64,000 nt of DNA from Sipunculus nudus (GCA_026874595.1 CM049320.1:36988214-37052213); one strand, 5' to 3'. Shown: positions 11,084-23,046, counted from the stretch's first letter. The notes: generated by a model not told the origin, from the letters alone. Numbers and translations: made by a program.

Positions 11084-11772
11084 TAAATATATAATGGAGA
11101 ACTTTATAGAATGCAGTTTTCAGAAATGATGTAAAAATTTAAATGACACATTATATGCACTCATACAATATACACAAATTTAGCCCAAGGAGACAAATTA
11201 TCAAATCTTTAAGTGAATGAACTCAAAGAAACAAATGTTTTGAGGGGATGATCTAAAGTGTGTGTGTAGGGGGGGGGGGGGTATAACCAGAATATAAGTA
11301 GTCGACTGTATGTAGCCGCCGATTCACGGAGGCATGGATAAAGTGAAACATGAATCTCTCCTGACATGATGAGCCTAAAAAGTAAAGCAAGATGGATGGA
11401 CGAAACTAAACATTTTGTAGTTGACACCATCAGCCATGTTTTACGAATACATATTTGTAGGTGGCGATACCTGTGTGGACTAATCCCTCCGCAGCAGTAG
11501 ACTGGCCCAATCCATGAAATAGTTATGACTTAATTATTGCTTCTGACAGAGAAATCAAATGTTCCCACGTTGTTTCGCACTTAGTATCGGTACCGCAATC
11601 TTGCGGCAACTCATATAACTAATTTTCCACTATCTGACCCTCTGATTTCATGGACTGGTAATCTTGGCCGGTTCCCGGACGATCAGCGCAACACATCATG
11701 GCCTCGCTGAACTAAGATCTTTTCCAGTGACGTCAGCAGTGGTCTTACCCAGAATCTTTTCAAAACCAACAT
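11084..11772. other. No supported gene; a 13-base poly(G) at 11,269-11,281
   Basis: Short frames only. A TAGGTGGCGATACCTG word at 11,458 resembles the palindrome of the satellite elements, but no array surrounds it. Confidence 0.45.
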
Positions 11773-12153
11773 GGTTCATTCAGTCATCGCCTATTACGGG
11801 CTTCCGATGGGCTACTAATATTCCCATTAAGTTAACGTTTATCGGACCACCACTCTTGAAAGTGGGCGTAACAAACTCAGGCTCAGCCAATCAGCGCGAG
11901 ATATTCAGGTGCACACGACCAGTGCAGTCAAAATGTACAGGCTGACTGAAACGATCACGATTCGCGAGTTGCAATTTGACAGTTAATACACGGATTCACG
12001 GATACACAAATGCTGCCAGCTGCTCTTGTCATCTCGGCAGAGAGAATTTTACTGGACCTGTCGATACAAAATTGTCGCGAAAGTATCTACAATATGCACT
12101 TACATTTCGCCCATGAACCGTAATATTCGTTCAACAGAGATAAATCATAGGAC
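11773..12153 (+). repeat. 381-bp duplicated segment, copy outside the hAT-like element
   Basis: This segment recurs inside the hAT-like element as 12,803-12,975 plus 13,632-13,842. I count two substitutions in 381 positions (at about 11,806 and 11,864). The outside copy is uninterrupted and ends 112 bp before the element's left terminus. It contains AGCCAATCAGCGCG, a CCAAT-box-like word. Function is unknown. Confidence 0.93.
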
Positions 12154-12325
12154 ACGAAGGTCCATGTGTGGACTACCTGAATACATGATTTCAGTGTGAA
12201 TGTTACCAAGAGGGTCGAGCTGTAGAACCGCTGTTGGCGCTCTCACAGCAACGATGCCACTCACACAGTGGCGTACCTAAGGGGGGAGGGGGGCGGCAGG
12301 GGCGGTCCGCCCTGGGCGGCACATT

Positions 12326-12802
12326 GGGGGGGGGGGGGGCATTTCAGAGAATTAGTATAATGAGTGGCACAAGGAATTCCTATAAAAATAAAAATTTTGC
12401 CTCTTTTGTCACATTTCAAGTATTTTAGATATTATCAACTGGGCAGTGGAACCTACAGAATGATTAGCGAACGATTTACAAATGGGGGGGGGGGGGGGAG
12501 TTTAGTGAATTAGTATAATCAGTGGCATAAGCAGTTCCTCAGGTATTCCAGGGATTATAAACTGGACAATGGAACCGACCAAATGAAATGATAAGCGAAC
12601 GATTTGTACATGGGGGGGGGGGGGGATTTTTGTGAATTAGTATAATCAGTGGCGAACGATTTGTACATTTTTGGGGGCGGCATTAGTATAATGAGTGGCA
12701 CAAGGAATTCCTAAAAAAATTAAAATTTGGCCTTTTTGGCCTATGTTCAAGTGTGCCAGGGATATAAACTGGACAGTGGAACCTACAGAATGATTAGCGA
12801 AC
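12326..12802 (+). repeat. Poly(G)-bearing tandem repeats
   Basis: Three to four degenerate units of roughly 100-150 bp. Each pairs a G run (12,326-12,339, 12,484-12,498, 12,612-12,625, and a short one at 12,672) with GAATTAGTATAAT.AGTGGC and most with GATTAGCGAACGATTT. All lie inside the hAT-like element. Confidence 0.8.
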
Positions 12803-13842
12803 GGTTCATTCAGTCATCGCCTATTACGGGCTTCCAATGGGCTACTAATATTCCCATTAAGTTAACGTTTATCGGACCACCACTCTTGAAAGTAGGCGTA
12901 ACAAACTCAGGCTCAGCCAATCAGCGCGAGATATTCAGGTGCACACGACCAGTGCAGTCAAAATGTACAGGCTGATGGGGCTGTCCCACTTAGGCGACTC
13001 TACAGGCGACTACAGGCGACCAGGCTGTCGCCTCATGGTAGCCGAAAAACAGGCGACAAGACCTCCGCCACGACAATAGTCTACGACAAGCTACAAATGG
13101 TTGGCAACTGTCTGACGACAAGCTACCGACAACCGGCGACACAGTCGCCGCGACAAAGGACAATCACCTACGACAACCTACGACCACACTGGCGACAACC
13201 TACGACACCGGAATTCTTGCTACGTCACCCCGCGACAAGCTTCGACGATTTTCTACCATGTGGTATGTGAGGAGCCGGACACAAGGATGGGCCTTGTTTC
13301 AAGTAACAACAGCCCGCGACAACACACACGACAATCAGCGTCACCTTGCGACAGCCTACGACAGGACCTACGACAACCCGCGTTAGCTGGCGACAGGCTA
13401 CGGCATCACCTACGCCAGTAGAAGACAGGCTACGCTCACAGGCGACAAAAAAGCTGTCGCCTGAGAATTTTGAACATGTTGAAAATCCAGAGGCGACAGC
13501 TTCGAGGTCACGCGTCTTGGGGTGACTTCAGGCGACTACACGCGACCATACAGGCGACCACCCTGCGACCATGAGGCGACAGCTTTGTCGCCTGTAGTCG
13601 CCTGTAGAATCGCCTAAGTGGGACAGCCCCATGACTGAAACGATCACGATTCGCGAGTTGCAATTTGACAGTTAATACACGGATTCACGGATACACAAAT
13701 GCTGCCAGCTGCTCTTGTCATCTCGGCAGAGAGAATTTTACTGGACCTGTCGATACAAAATTGTCGCGAAAGTATCTACAATATGCACTTACATTTCGCC
13801 CATGAACCGTAATATTCGTTCAACAGAGATAAATCATAGGAC
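12803..13842 (+). repeat. 381-bp duplicated segment, internal copy, interrupted
   Basis: Internal copy of 11,773-12,153, split after its 173rd base by the element at 12,976-13,631. The 208 bases after the insertion look identical to the outside copy. The junction with hAT sequence is sharp on both sides. Confidence 0.93.
12976..13631. mobile_element. 656-bp TIR element rich in GGCGAC/CGACA words, TGA target duplication
   Basis: The ends are TGGGGCTGTCCCACTTAGGC and its exact complement. Inverted similarity continues inward through further GGCGAC words. TGA at 12,973-12,975 is repeated at 13,632-13,634, and the outside copy of the host segment has a single TGA at that point (11,943-11,945), so the boundaries are exact. 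A 3-bp duplication with G-rich TIRs is compatible with PIF/Harbinger-type elements, although their usual target is TWA. The body is dominated by CGACA and TACGACA words on both strands. No transposase frame was found. Confidence 0.85.
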
Positions 13843-14805
13843 GTGGATAAAAACAATAAACACCCAGACCTATGTAGGAATTATTTAACTTTAATTCTGT
13901 TATTAACAGTTTAGTGATCCAATACCTACAGACAGTTGTTGTATATTGTGACAAATCATTTGAAATTAAAGTATAATATATATTTAAATTATATCATAAC
14001 TTGAAATTTATTTAGATACTATTTGATTAACAAATAGTCATAAATTCATAAATAAAACCTCGCAAAGTGCATAATCACTAAAATTAAAAAATAATTTTGA
14101 CGTAGCCTTGAATTAAAATATGCTTTTAACTTTGAGGACATTTGATTAAACAAAGTCAGTTAGTCCAAACATTGGATTTTTTTTATGTGAAAATATTAAA
14201 CATGCGCTACCTACATATATAGGCTTAACTCATGAATTACGCTTTTTTAGTAAAGACTAAAGTGCCTTGCATGCAGCAGTAGCATGCATATCTCAATAGC
14301 TCTAATAGGTGTACCTGCTGTCATTTGCGATAACAAGAGGTGGAATTATAGATGTGATAAGGTATTTGTATGCGTTGAGAATGGAACACCACTCACCAAA
14401 TAAAGTTTTTTCCAAGTTGAGTATAAATTAATAATGAATCGCTTTTACATGAATGATGAAAGATCAATTTCCTACATTATGTGTGTATCCTGCAGTGTAT
14501 CTGTTTATAATTTCAATTTATTCGTTTTATTCCTTTCTGTTCACTTCATAATGAAATATACTCGTTTGAGCTTCGAACGATCTTTTGATTTACATTAGCA
14601 AAGATATGTCGGCTCTTTAATATGTGGCGAAGAATTCCCTGCCAATGAATTCATCAATAAATTGCGTTGTTGTCAAATACAAGCCTGTAACAAGGACATT
14701 TGACACGATATGTTTCAAGATGTTATCCAGTTTTGTAATGTTTCGTGAGTGGGGCGGCAATTTCTAAGACCGCCCCAGGCGGCAATGAGGCTAGGTACGC
14801 CGCTG

Positions 14806-15833
14806 CAATCACATGTGGCGTGACGGGTCTGATATGCAAATTTAATACGGTGGAATCGTCAGGTCCTCAAAGAGCCTTGTGACGGCTAATATGCAAATAT
14901 CAGGGATTCACCATACGGACTTTACAGGGCTTTAGTGATAAGAGCTGGCACTAAGTTAAGTCTATCGGTACATGGAATCACGTTTTATTTTAAGCATTTT
15001 ATTAGTAAACGCAAATACTAAATCCAAGGCAGGACTAGCGCAGCAGTTATATACTGCATTCGTCAACGACATCCTTTCGTGCAACCGCTGCTTATTTTTT
15101 GGCATGGTTTATGGGCTAGAACAACAGGGTGCGCACAGAGCACAGAATTGTAATAAAACCACTCGGAGCATGTAAATGCATTGTTCATCCAGCCTAGTTT
15201 TTAAACATGCGACAGCCACTCTCGTTGGTCTGATATCACCTATTCTGGCATAGGGTCTAGATTTGGCAAATGGGAGCTTGTGTCCCGGTGCAATCAAACC
15301 ATCGAGACCGGGTGGATCGCAGTATGGTCTACGATAAATATATCCATAATAGATGGACATGCCAAATTTCAGTCCAATACATTAAACCACTATTGATAAT
15401 ATGAAACTCTTGAAGATGGCGCATAGTAGGCTTGTAAGTTAACACTGTTTGCTGATATAATTGCAATTATGATAGCTGCTTGAAAACAAACAAAAAAAAA
15501 AAAAAACATGCGCTTTACACCATGTGTTGTTAGGCTCAGGTGATGTAATTATCACAACCCTTTTGTATTTGCTGATGATGTCTGACTGCTACTTGATATG
15601 GTGAACAGAACCTAAGGCTCCTAAGGCTGGGCATCTGAGGAGATAAGGTTGGAAAGCACGAGTCCAGTGGCTCCTATTATTTAAAATGCCATGGAAAGTT
15701 CATTTGCTCTTCAATGCATGACATAAAGCTGACTATGATAATGCTAAGAGATCCTTTGGGTTTCTGCACAGGAACCTTGCTTGAGTGAGCATGTTATTGA
15801 CTGAATGATCAGCTGAGGCCCTGTATCCCTATA
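14806..15833. other. No supported gene
   Basis: Short frames only, plus a poly(A) stretch near 15,494-15,508. The frames at 14,972-15,175 and 15,109-15,360 have no recognisable motif. Confidence 0.45.
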
Positions 15834-15859
15834 TTTCAGGTCTCTCAGGCCTTCTTCAG
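15834..15859 (-). ncRNA. Hammerhead-core-like motif (degenerate)
   Basis: On the minus strand: CTGAAGA, stem II AGGCCT-GAG-AGACCT (one mismatch), then GAAA followed by TATA. ATAT just after GAA could form the palindromic stem III of a dimeric hammerhead. Stem I is poor (three G-C pairs with a bulge). A (TA)n tract starts 254 bp away at 16,113. Confidence 0.33.
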
Positions 15860-16109
15860 GTGGTACCTGGGCCCCCCGTTATTATTGTTCTTTCATAAGC
15901 TTAGAAAATTGTCGGACTTTCATATTCATAACTGCTGTATTCGCTATATCATAATTTAAATTGGTTAGCTATTATATATTCATTTAATCGTAGTTGTGCG
16001 AGTATTCTGCTCTTATGGCAGAATCAAATACAGAAAGGTATTTCTGCCGCCCTGCCAGTTGCATTACAGAAAACACGACAGAAATTACAATGGAAGAAAC
16101 TTGTCGACC

Positions 16110-16112
<3 letters not shown>

Positions 16113-16177
<65 letters not shown>
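16113..16177. repeat. (TA)n microsatellite
   Basis: Uninterrupted TA dinucleotides, about 32 repeats. Confidence 0.97.
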
Positions 16178-16180
<3 letters not shown>

Positions 16181-16883
16181 GTTTTTGGTCCTTATTAATT
16201 TTCGCTGAATATATTACAAATATCTGATATGTCTGTTACTGATATCCCCTTGGATTGATGCAGTTATTACCACAAAATTTTATCAAGTGATAATATGATC
16301 GAAATGAGTGTAAATTTCAAGTTTTTTTATATATTTTAGAAAGCCCATGGGTCCATGGGCCCACGTGGTCTTTGTTTACTTGAGGGGCGATTGACCCAAC
16401 GCCTAGCGGTAAAAACGAACATGGATGTACCCTGACTCTCGAGTCGTTTTTCAGATAATAGTACGGTATCACAGTATTGTCTGTCCACTCACAGTTGTGT
16501 CTTGCAATCTGCGGGTGGCAATGGAAATTACAAAATCATGTTACCATATCATGTGACTTGTAAACTGTCCTGTTTCAACATGTCTATATGACCTGGTTCG
16601 TGTTTTCGTTGTCCGAACATGTTCCTGTTCGCAAAAATGATGCAACTAAGAACATGAAACTAAAACGCATTGTTCGAATACATGCGCCCTTAAAATGCCA
16701 GTCATAACTTTGCAACAATGCATGTCATTTAATTTCATTATTTTCATCAAATATATGAGATGCATTTTAAAAATGACGTATTAAACGTTAATTATACCAG
16801 ACAATGAAATTAAAATGAACATTCCGAGTGTGGTTAGGCATTTCTTTCCTTGCCAGCATTGTTGCCAGCCTTTCCCTTATTTC
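16178..16883. other. No supported gene; palindrome and GAACATG words
   Basis: A short perfect palindrome GCCCATGG-GT-CCATGGGC lies at about 16,342-16,359. GAACATGTTC occurs at about 16,616. I see no coding frame. Confidence 0.4.
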
Positions 16884-16898
16884 TGCGCCCCCTGGTGG
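16884..16898 (-). promoter_or_regulatory. CTCF-like binding motif
   Basis: The minus strand reads CCACCAGGGGGCGCA, which matches the canonical bilaterian CTCF core (CCASYAGRKGGCRS) at every position. One motif of this length can occur by chance or inside a repeat, and occupancy is unknown. Confidence 0.45.
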
Positions 16899-19431
16899 TG
16901 TAACCGACCCCGGGAGTTGATAATTATATTCTTGAACAACGAACATGAACATGCATGTTCGTGTTCCTTGGTTAAAGAGGTCTTTGTTTATGAACAGAGG
17001 TATGAAGAGGAACATGTCCATGGAAGAAAAACATGCCCCTGCATTCACGAGAAGGGCGGGGCGGGGGGGGGGGCTAAGAAAATCCATAAAATAGGTGGTA
17101 TATTTACCTACTACGTGAACAGATCATAATTAAACGAAAGAGCATAACAAATATATAAAGAAAACACCAGATTTTAAAGAGATCGAGCAAAGCCAGGGTA
17201 CACATTTTTGTGAGCGTTAGCTGGTTCCGGAGCATGGAGCGCCGTCGGTCATGAAGTCAACCCTGATGGAAGTGAACAAGAAACAACACAAGTAGCCAAA
17301 ACAATTGAAACTGATGGAACGATAAAATGTGAAAAACAGAACAAATTAAAAATAAATTATATGTGATGGCAAAGCCTACCACGTATAGTACCAGAACAAT
17401 ATTTTTACCAACAAACAAAAGCCTTTGAGTTGAGCGCTTTTGATCGAGCCTTACATTTGGCCTGTAAATATTGTCATTACGACTGTAGAAGCCCTTTTAC
17501 CGTGGCTGTATTTTAATAATTTTTATCAACAAAACGGTGAAAAACAGGTATGTTACATTTTTTTAATGATTTAAAACTGAATATAAACTAAACAGCTACA
17601 AATCACGTGCAGAGCAGGCTTCCGATGATCTTAATACATGTAAAGGCTACACTGCGCACACCTGTACAGTGAACACGTACTCACTCACCATGGCTGTGTA
17701 TATAGCAATCCAGACCTGTCAGTTGTTCCATTAATCAACTTCAATTTTGTTGATGCTTACAAAAAAGTTTTGTTAAAAGCATCTGAAAAGAAGTATAAAT
17801 CCAAAGGAATTCGCTGCTATGAGCACAATGTGAAACCTACTTCTCAGGAAGGTACTTTCCTATGCCTCTAAACATAATAAAGTTAAAGCCCCCTCGGCTC
17901 ACATCTACCGCGCCGGAAGAATTAGTGGGCTCCGAGGTCTATGATAGCTATTAATCAAACCACAGGATGCCATTGATTGCCTGAGGTCAATTGAAATATC
18001 AAGATATCCCAATGTCGGGGCACAGGTGCTGACTGATACAAATTCATGACAGCACAGAATGAGGTGGTCTGTGCATGGTTCCTCTGAGGGTACGTTAATA
18101 CTAAGTTTCTTGTATCATGTACCGTAGGCACAGAGTGACACACACACACACCAAACACTTTGGCAGTAAGCTGCTTATACTGCCATTTTGAAGTCATTAA
18201 CTTAATGAAGACTAATAAAGCTTAGATAAAACATGTCTGCTATTGAAATGGTTAAAAGTGTTCTGAAATGAAATTATGAAAAGTTTTAATTTCACATGTC
18301 TTTAAAAATATATTTGTAGGTATGCTGTGTCTATCACCAATGATAAATTTAGAAAATACACCGTATTTTTACAGTGGTATAACAAACACATAGCTGTCAA
18401 GTGAAAACACGCGTGTCACAGGTCATTTAAAAAAAAATATCCCTCCTCATTAGATAGTGATATAATGTGTTTCGGGGCATGGCGAGCTAGGATAATATTA
18501 GTGCATTGGCAGAAATAGAATTTTATGAATGACACCTTTTTCCAACAGGACTTTACATAATTTGAGAAAAAAATATATAAGGTAAGAATCATGGAATAAT
18601 ATATTCATTTCAACTTATGTTCAACACTCACCAGCTCCACACTTTTAACTCAGGTTAGATCCTTCAAAATGCTTTAAACATCGAATATAAAAAGTAATTG
18701 CCATATAATAAAACTACATATTTGTTGTAAATGAAGAGTTAAAATTTACAGATGGCGTGTCCTACAGCTGTATTGACAAACTGCATTGACAAACAAAGGA
18801 AATGGTGAAATAAGGATTGCAGGAGTTAAATATTCTTTAATTTGCGGTGGGTCTAGGCTGGTCATGTGGGTATATATCTGGATGACTCTATAAGTGTGTT
18901 GCATCCATGTAATTTAAGGGCCCTAAAGCTATCAACGGATGTCATCTTAGAAGGCCTCAAGTAACAATGAGATAAAATGGTGACACTTGGGATTTGGAAA
19001 TATAAAATGTTACCCCTTCAATCAGTTGAGACATACCAATTAATCTATTCTCTATAAACCAGTAAGGGGATCAATGCTTGGCTGGTAAAAACTATATGCA
19101 TATCTTTGCTAAATGTCACCATCAAGTTTAATATGTTGGTAGTCTTCTGTCAAAAAACAAGTTAGGCCTAATGTAATATTTTTATTATAATAAAGTACAA
19201 TCAATTTCATGTGTATAGACAGATTTTGTGATATAGCATAGTATATTAAAATATCTTAACACGTACATAATAAAGGTCAGGCAAAACCATATGAGGGCAT
19301 GGACTAGGTAAAAATTATATTTTAATACTGCCTTTATAAATTGATACAGATCATTAAAAATCTTTGTTCTAAAATGGTTGTTCATTTACTTATTTCCATG
19401 AACAAATATAACAAAGAACCGCCGAGGGGTG
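16899..19431. other. No supported gene
   Basis: Poly(G) at about 17,063-17,073, a (CA)n at 18,139-18,152, and several GAACATG/CATGTTC words at 16,940-17,020. The overlapping frames of about 100 codons on both strands at 16,788-17,129 show no domain and are unlikely to be genes. Confidence 0.45.
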
Positions 19432-19446
19432 GGGGGGGGGGGGGGG
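19432..19446. repeat. Poly(G) tract
   Basis: Fifteen or so consecutive G. A poly(C) tract of 17 lies at 19,866-19,882. Confidence 0.95.
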
Positions 19447-19753
19447 CAGCCTCCTGTGATCTGAGCACTCTTAGACAAAAAAAAGTGTTGGCAGTGTTTG
19501 CAAGAAAGTTCAATTTGACTGGGGACTTTCACTCATGCAGTTATCTTTAAGCCACATAAATTATTTAGAGCTTATGTTATAAAAAGAATACCGATAAGTG
19601 CCAATTTATAGCGTATATTTTTAAAAAAAATCCACATCATGGAAGGGGGATTCCCCCTCCCACACCCTCCCCCTTAAGCTGCTAAGATCCCTCATTATGG
19701 TTCGCTCTGACAAAGCATAAATTACTGCCCACCCCCATGACTTTGCACAGGCT

Positions 19754-19756
<3 letters not shown>

Positions 19757-19813
<57 letters not shown>
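19757..19813. repeat. (AT)n microsatellite
   Basis: Uninterrupted AT dinucleotides, about 28 repeats. Confidence 0.97.
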
Positions 19814-19816
<3 letters not shown>

Positions 19817-20056
19817 GCGAAATGCGTAACTTATTGTGCTATAGATAATTTCTTCTTAACATGGTCCCCCCCCCCCCCCCCCACTTCTAAAATCGTTCCG
19901 CCACCTCTGAGCTTAACTGTATCAGCACGTGTTCCTACTGTGACAAGGGAGCACGTGTCTTTGTTATTCCTTACAAACCTCGCTTTGGCCTCTGGTATGT
20001 ACGGGGCATGCATAGAATTTAAGAGTCCCCGTGTAATCTCCTTGGTTACAACCAGC

Positions 20057-20147
20057 TAGACTGGTACCCTGCTCTATTATGGCCCTAAGCCTAGCATATG
20101 ATTGGCCTAGAGCAGAGGTGCCAAGATAGAGCGGGGGTACCAGTCTA
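20057..20147. mobile_element. 91-bp foldback (MITE-like hairpin)
   Basis: The left arm TAGACTGGTACCCTGCTCTA and the complement of the right arm, TAGACTGGTACCCCCGCTCT, are near-identical. The whole unit can fold into one long imperfect hairpin with a short centre. No clear target duplication was seen beyond possible single bases. Confidence 0.6.
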
Positions 20148-22404
20148 ACAACCGGCGAGCCGAGTCAGTGGGTGCATGGTTACCCTGTCAATGGCGACCG
20201 AAGCGGTGGTTCACGGGCGATAACAATAGGTCAAATTGACGTCAGTAGAATAATTTTATGATAAGCACAGAAATGGGAGCTCGGAATATGGATCATGGGT
20301 ACCCTTTGCGTCATACTTTATAATTTAGGATACGCGTCTGGTCTTAGCAAAGATAGAGCACACGTCAAATACCGGGTTTAATTTAAACGGTGCATGTGCG
20401 ACGCTTGCTCCTCTTTAGTGCACTGACACGTTTTCCTGTCCGGTTTGTCTATTAAAACTTGCTATTTATTCAGGACTGGTTAATATTAGATTTATTTCAA
20501 GGAATCAAGCTTGAAATCACACTGGTCGTCTGTCTGATAAAAGCCAGGTTCTGAAATTTCGTAGTACTCGCAGTGATCAATGGGTGGCGCGCTTGTATTT
20601 TCAACACCAGATATCATTTTAATATGTTAAAGAAGCACGGGAGTGTGTGTTTTTCTATATGCATCCTGTGTCGCGTGATAACCTCTACTGCATGGTTTTC
20701 GGACGAATCCTAACTAGGAACAATGTCTTTTGGCCGAGGGTAATAAAAAATGAATAACCACCTGTTTTGTGCCGTGTGGTTGAATAAGGCAAGATAACGA
20801 AATATAATAACTCCTCGTGCTGGTTAGTTTACAAGATAATAATTATGAAGAGATTAAATAAGGGGTAAAATATGAACACGCAAACGTCGGGTTTAACACA
20901 GCTATTCACACACTGACACACACACATATATTAATCCCCGTATTTGCTGCACACTCTTCCCGCTACAGTAAAATTGTAAAGGGTATAGTCATTTTACTCT
21001 AATTCATCGTTTCGAGCGTAATGGGGGAACCGCGTTCCTCCTTCAAAAACTTCTCAGTTGAGGACCAGTAACTCCCAAGAGTCTGTTAGCAGACATGTCC
21101 TCGGACCCCTCTAAGATCCCACCCTTATTTATTTTCCGATCCAAGATTGATTTCTTTTGTATTTTGTCAACAATTGTGAACATAACATTAATGCTTGTTC
21201 ATGATTTCATGTTATTTGATAATTCACAGAAAACAGTTTGGTAATGTATCTTGCTCATATTGTATTATATTATAATATTTTATATTTTATAAAAAAGTAT
21301 TAATACAATATTAAATTTCCCTAAATTCATATATTATATTGCTGTTCATCATTCGGAAGTGAACCTCTGCATTGTTCGAGGCAATACTCATCTGTAACAT
21401 GCAGAATAATGTGGTAACTTTGTGTCATGAGTAACTTTTTATAATGACTAATTGTGTGTTATAATACTATGAAAAAGCTACATTTAGGCAAAGTAAATAA
21501 ATTATCAGACCCCATAACAAAGAATATATTGAGGCAGGCCTTATCAGATGTTTTGATATTTCTTTAATACCATCTATTGAAAATATTATAATTATGTGGC
21601 TCTAATAATGCCAGCAGATATAATTGATCATATTCTATCTATAAGGTTGGCCGAGCATTTTCATGAAATAAATGTCACTGATTAACATTATTTTAACATT
21701 ATAACATTATTTTATAATTTCACCCGATAAACGCTACCCATTACCGGTGCCATAGGGAAAGGCTGCCCTCGCCACGTGACGGACCGGGTTGACTGTGGTT
21801 TAAATTGGTAAAAAAGAGGTGTTTTCTTTCTTCTTCTTTGTGGCGCACCCATCGGATTACAGAACAAAAGATGGCAAAGCAATGACCAAGCAACACTGAA
21901 TATTTACACAAAGAATCACAGAGATCAGATCTACCTCCAAGACCAGCTAGGTTATTATCGTATATATTAAAGTCCATATATATCCTTCAAGGTAGACACA
22001 GTCAATAGACGCTCAATATCCATTCTGGACTGATTACACTGCTGTTACAGCAACCATGGAATGATGAAAGGCTGAATTCTAACAGGTAGTCCAGGCCCTT
22101 GAACTGGTAATCGACTGGGCCTGCGAGGCCAACTACAGCGAGCTGGGACAGAAGTTCACACGCCCTGTAACGAGTTAAATGGGAAAGCGTTGCACGGCGA
22201 GCTGGTGCAGCATGGGAAACACGACGGATCGGCCCTCGCTGGACTTGACTTGCTGGCTGCCCTTCTGGAGAACGAAAAATGAATGACCACTGTGTGTATG
22301 CGACCATTTTACCATGAAGGCTCATAAATATTTGTAAGTCTCATACGATGCATGGGACCCGCTAAGCTCCTGAGGCTGATCTATATTCATTAGCAGCACG
22401 ATGA
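20148..22404. other. No supported gene; a CRE-like site at 20,237-20,244
   Basis: Exact TGACGTCA at 20,237. The minus-strand frame at 22,002-22,325 (107 codons) has ordinary composition but no recognisable domain, signal peptide or splice signal. I do not call it. Confidence 0.45.
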
Positions 22405-22904
22405 CTACACAGAAACACGGTTTGGCTCACAAGGAAGTGAGAGCCCCGGATGTATTCTTTGTTTACATCCGGTTGGCGAGTAAACAATAGCACATGGTAG
22501 CTTTTAACAATAATATGGAAAAGATTATACCTGTTTTGGATTAAATAAGCATGGTACTTGTCTAAACTAACGTTCTAATTGAACGAGTTTAGCTGGAAGT
22601 AGGTTAAGCCTGTGATGTTGTGATCAAATTAAGCTTAAATGGGAAGATATCCATCATCTGTCAGACATTGGCTTGGTCAGTATGGCATATCTCTTCTGGT
22701 CTGGTATCGTGTTGTCACATATTCTTAACGTTGACAAGATGTACAGGCCGTGGTATTGTGATATGCTAACACTCCATCTGAGGTGTAACACCAGAATACA
22801 CACTTTGCCGGTCTTTTAGAGGATTCCTGACACACTGACATCCTGTCGGATCATGCGGCTCATTAATTATAACTGCTGATGATCATGCATCTGGTAAAAC
22901 TATG

Positions 22905-22911
22905 TATATAT

Positions 22912-22970
<59 letters not shown>
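22905..22970. repeat. (TA)n microsatellite
   Basis: TA run with one AAATA interruption near 22,924, ending about 30 bp before the hammerhead candidate. Confidence 0.96.
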
Positions 22971-22972
<2 letters not shown>

Positions 22973-22997
22973 ACTCTGAAGAAAAACAACACTGTAA

Positions 22998-23046
22998 ACT
23001 CACAACAGTCTGTTTCACCGGATGCGACCCGATCATCAGGTGAATG
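22998..23046 (-). ncRNA. Hammerhead ribozyme candidate (type I, short stem III)
   Basis: The minus strand contains every conserved hammerhead position in order. Stem I 5' strand ATTCAC (23,045-23,040) is followed by CTGATGA (23,039-23,033) and stem II, TCGGGT-CGC-ATCCGG plus one extra T. Then come GAA (23,016-23,014) and stem III ACA-GAC-TGT with the required A15.1-U16.1 pair, a U at the cleavage position (23,004), and stem I 3' strand GTGAGT. Stem I forms 6 bp including one wobble, and stem III 3 bp. Predicted cleavage is between 23,004 and 23,003. Short stem III is usual for hammerheads of Penelope-like elements and metazoan retrozymes. The base next to GAA is an unpaired or shifted T, a slight flaw. 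Confidence 0.62.

Larger units (their letters stand above)
12266..14805. mobile_element. hAT-like non-autonomous DNA transposon with nested cargo
   Basis: The left terminus CAGTGGCGTACCTA (12,266) and right terminus, complement CAGCGGCGTACCTA (14,792-14,805), are inverted repeats with one mismatch. They are flanked by CACTCACA (12,258-12,265) and CAATCACA (14,806-14,813), an 8-bp target duplication with one mismatch. CAG-starting TIRs of the CAGTGGCGTA type with 8-bp duplications are characteristic of animal hAT elements. Subterminal GGGCGGTC words are also inverted. Inside are poly(G)-bearing tandem repeats, a copy of the outside DNA, a second transposon and 0.9 kb of AT-rich filler. No transposase frame was seen. 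Confidence 0.8.

Noticed and set aside
16788-17129. Overlapping frames of about 100 codons on opposite strands
   Set aside because: No domain, signal peptide or homology landmark. They run through poly(G) and palindromic words.
22002-22325. 107-codon minus-strand frame
   Set aside because: No recognisable domain or splice context. The length is within chance for its local composition.
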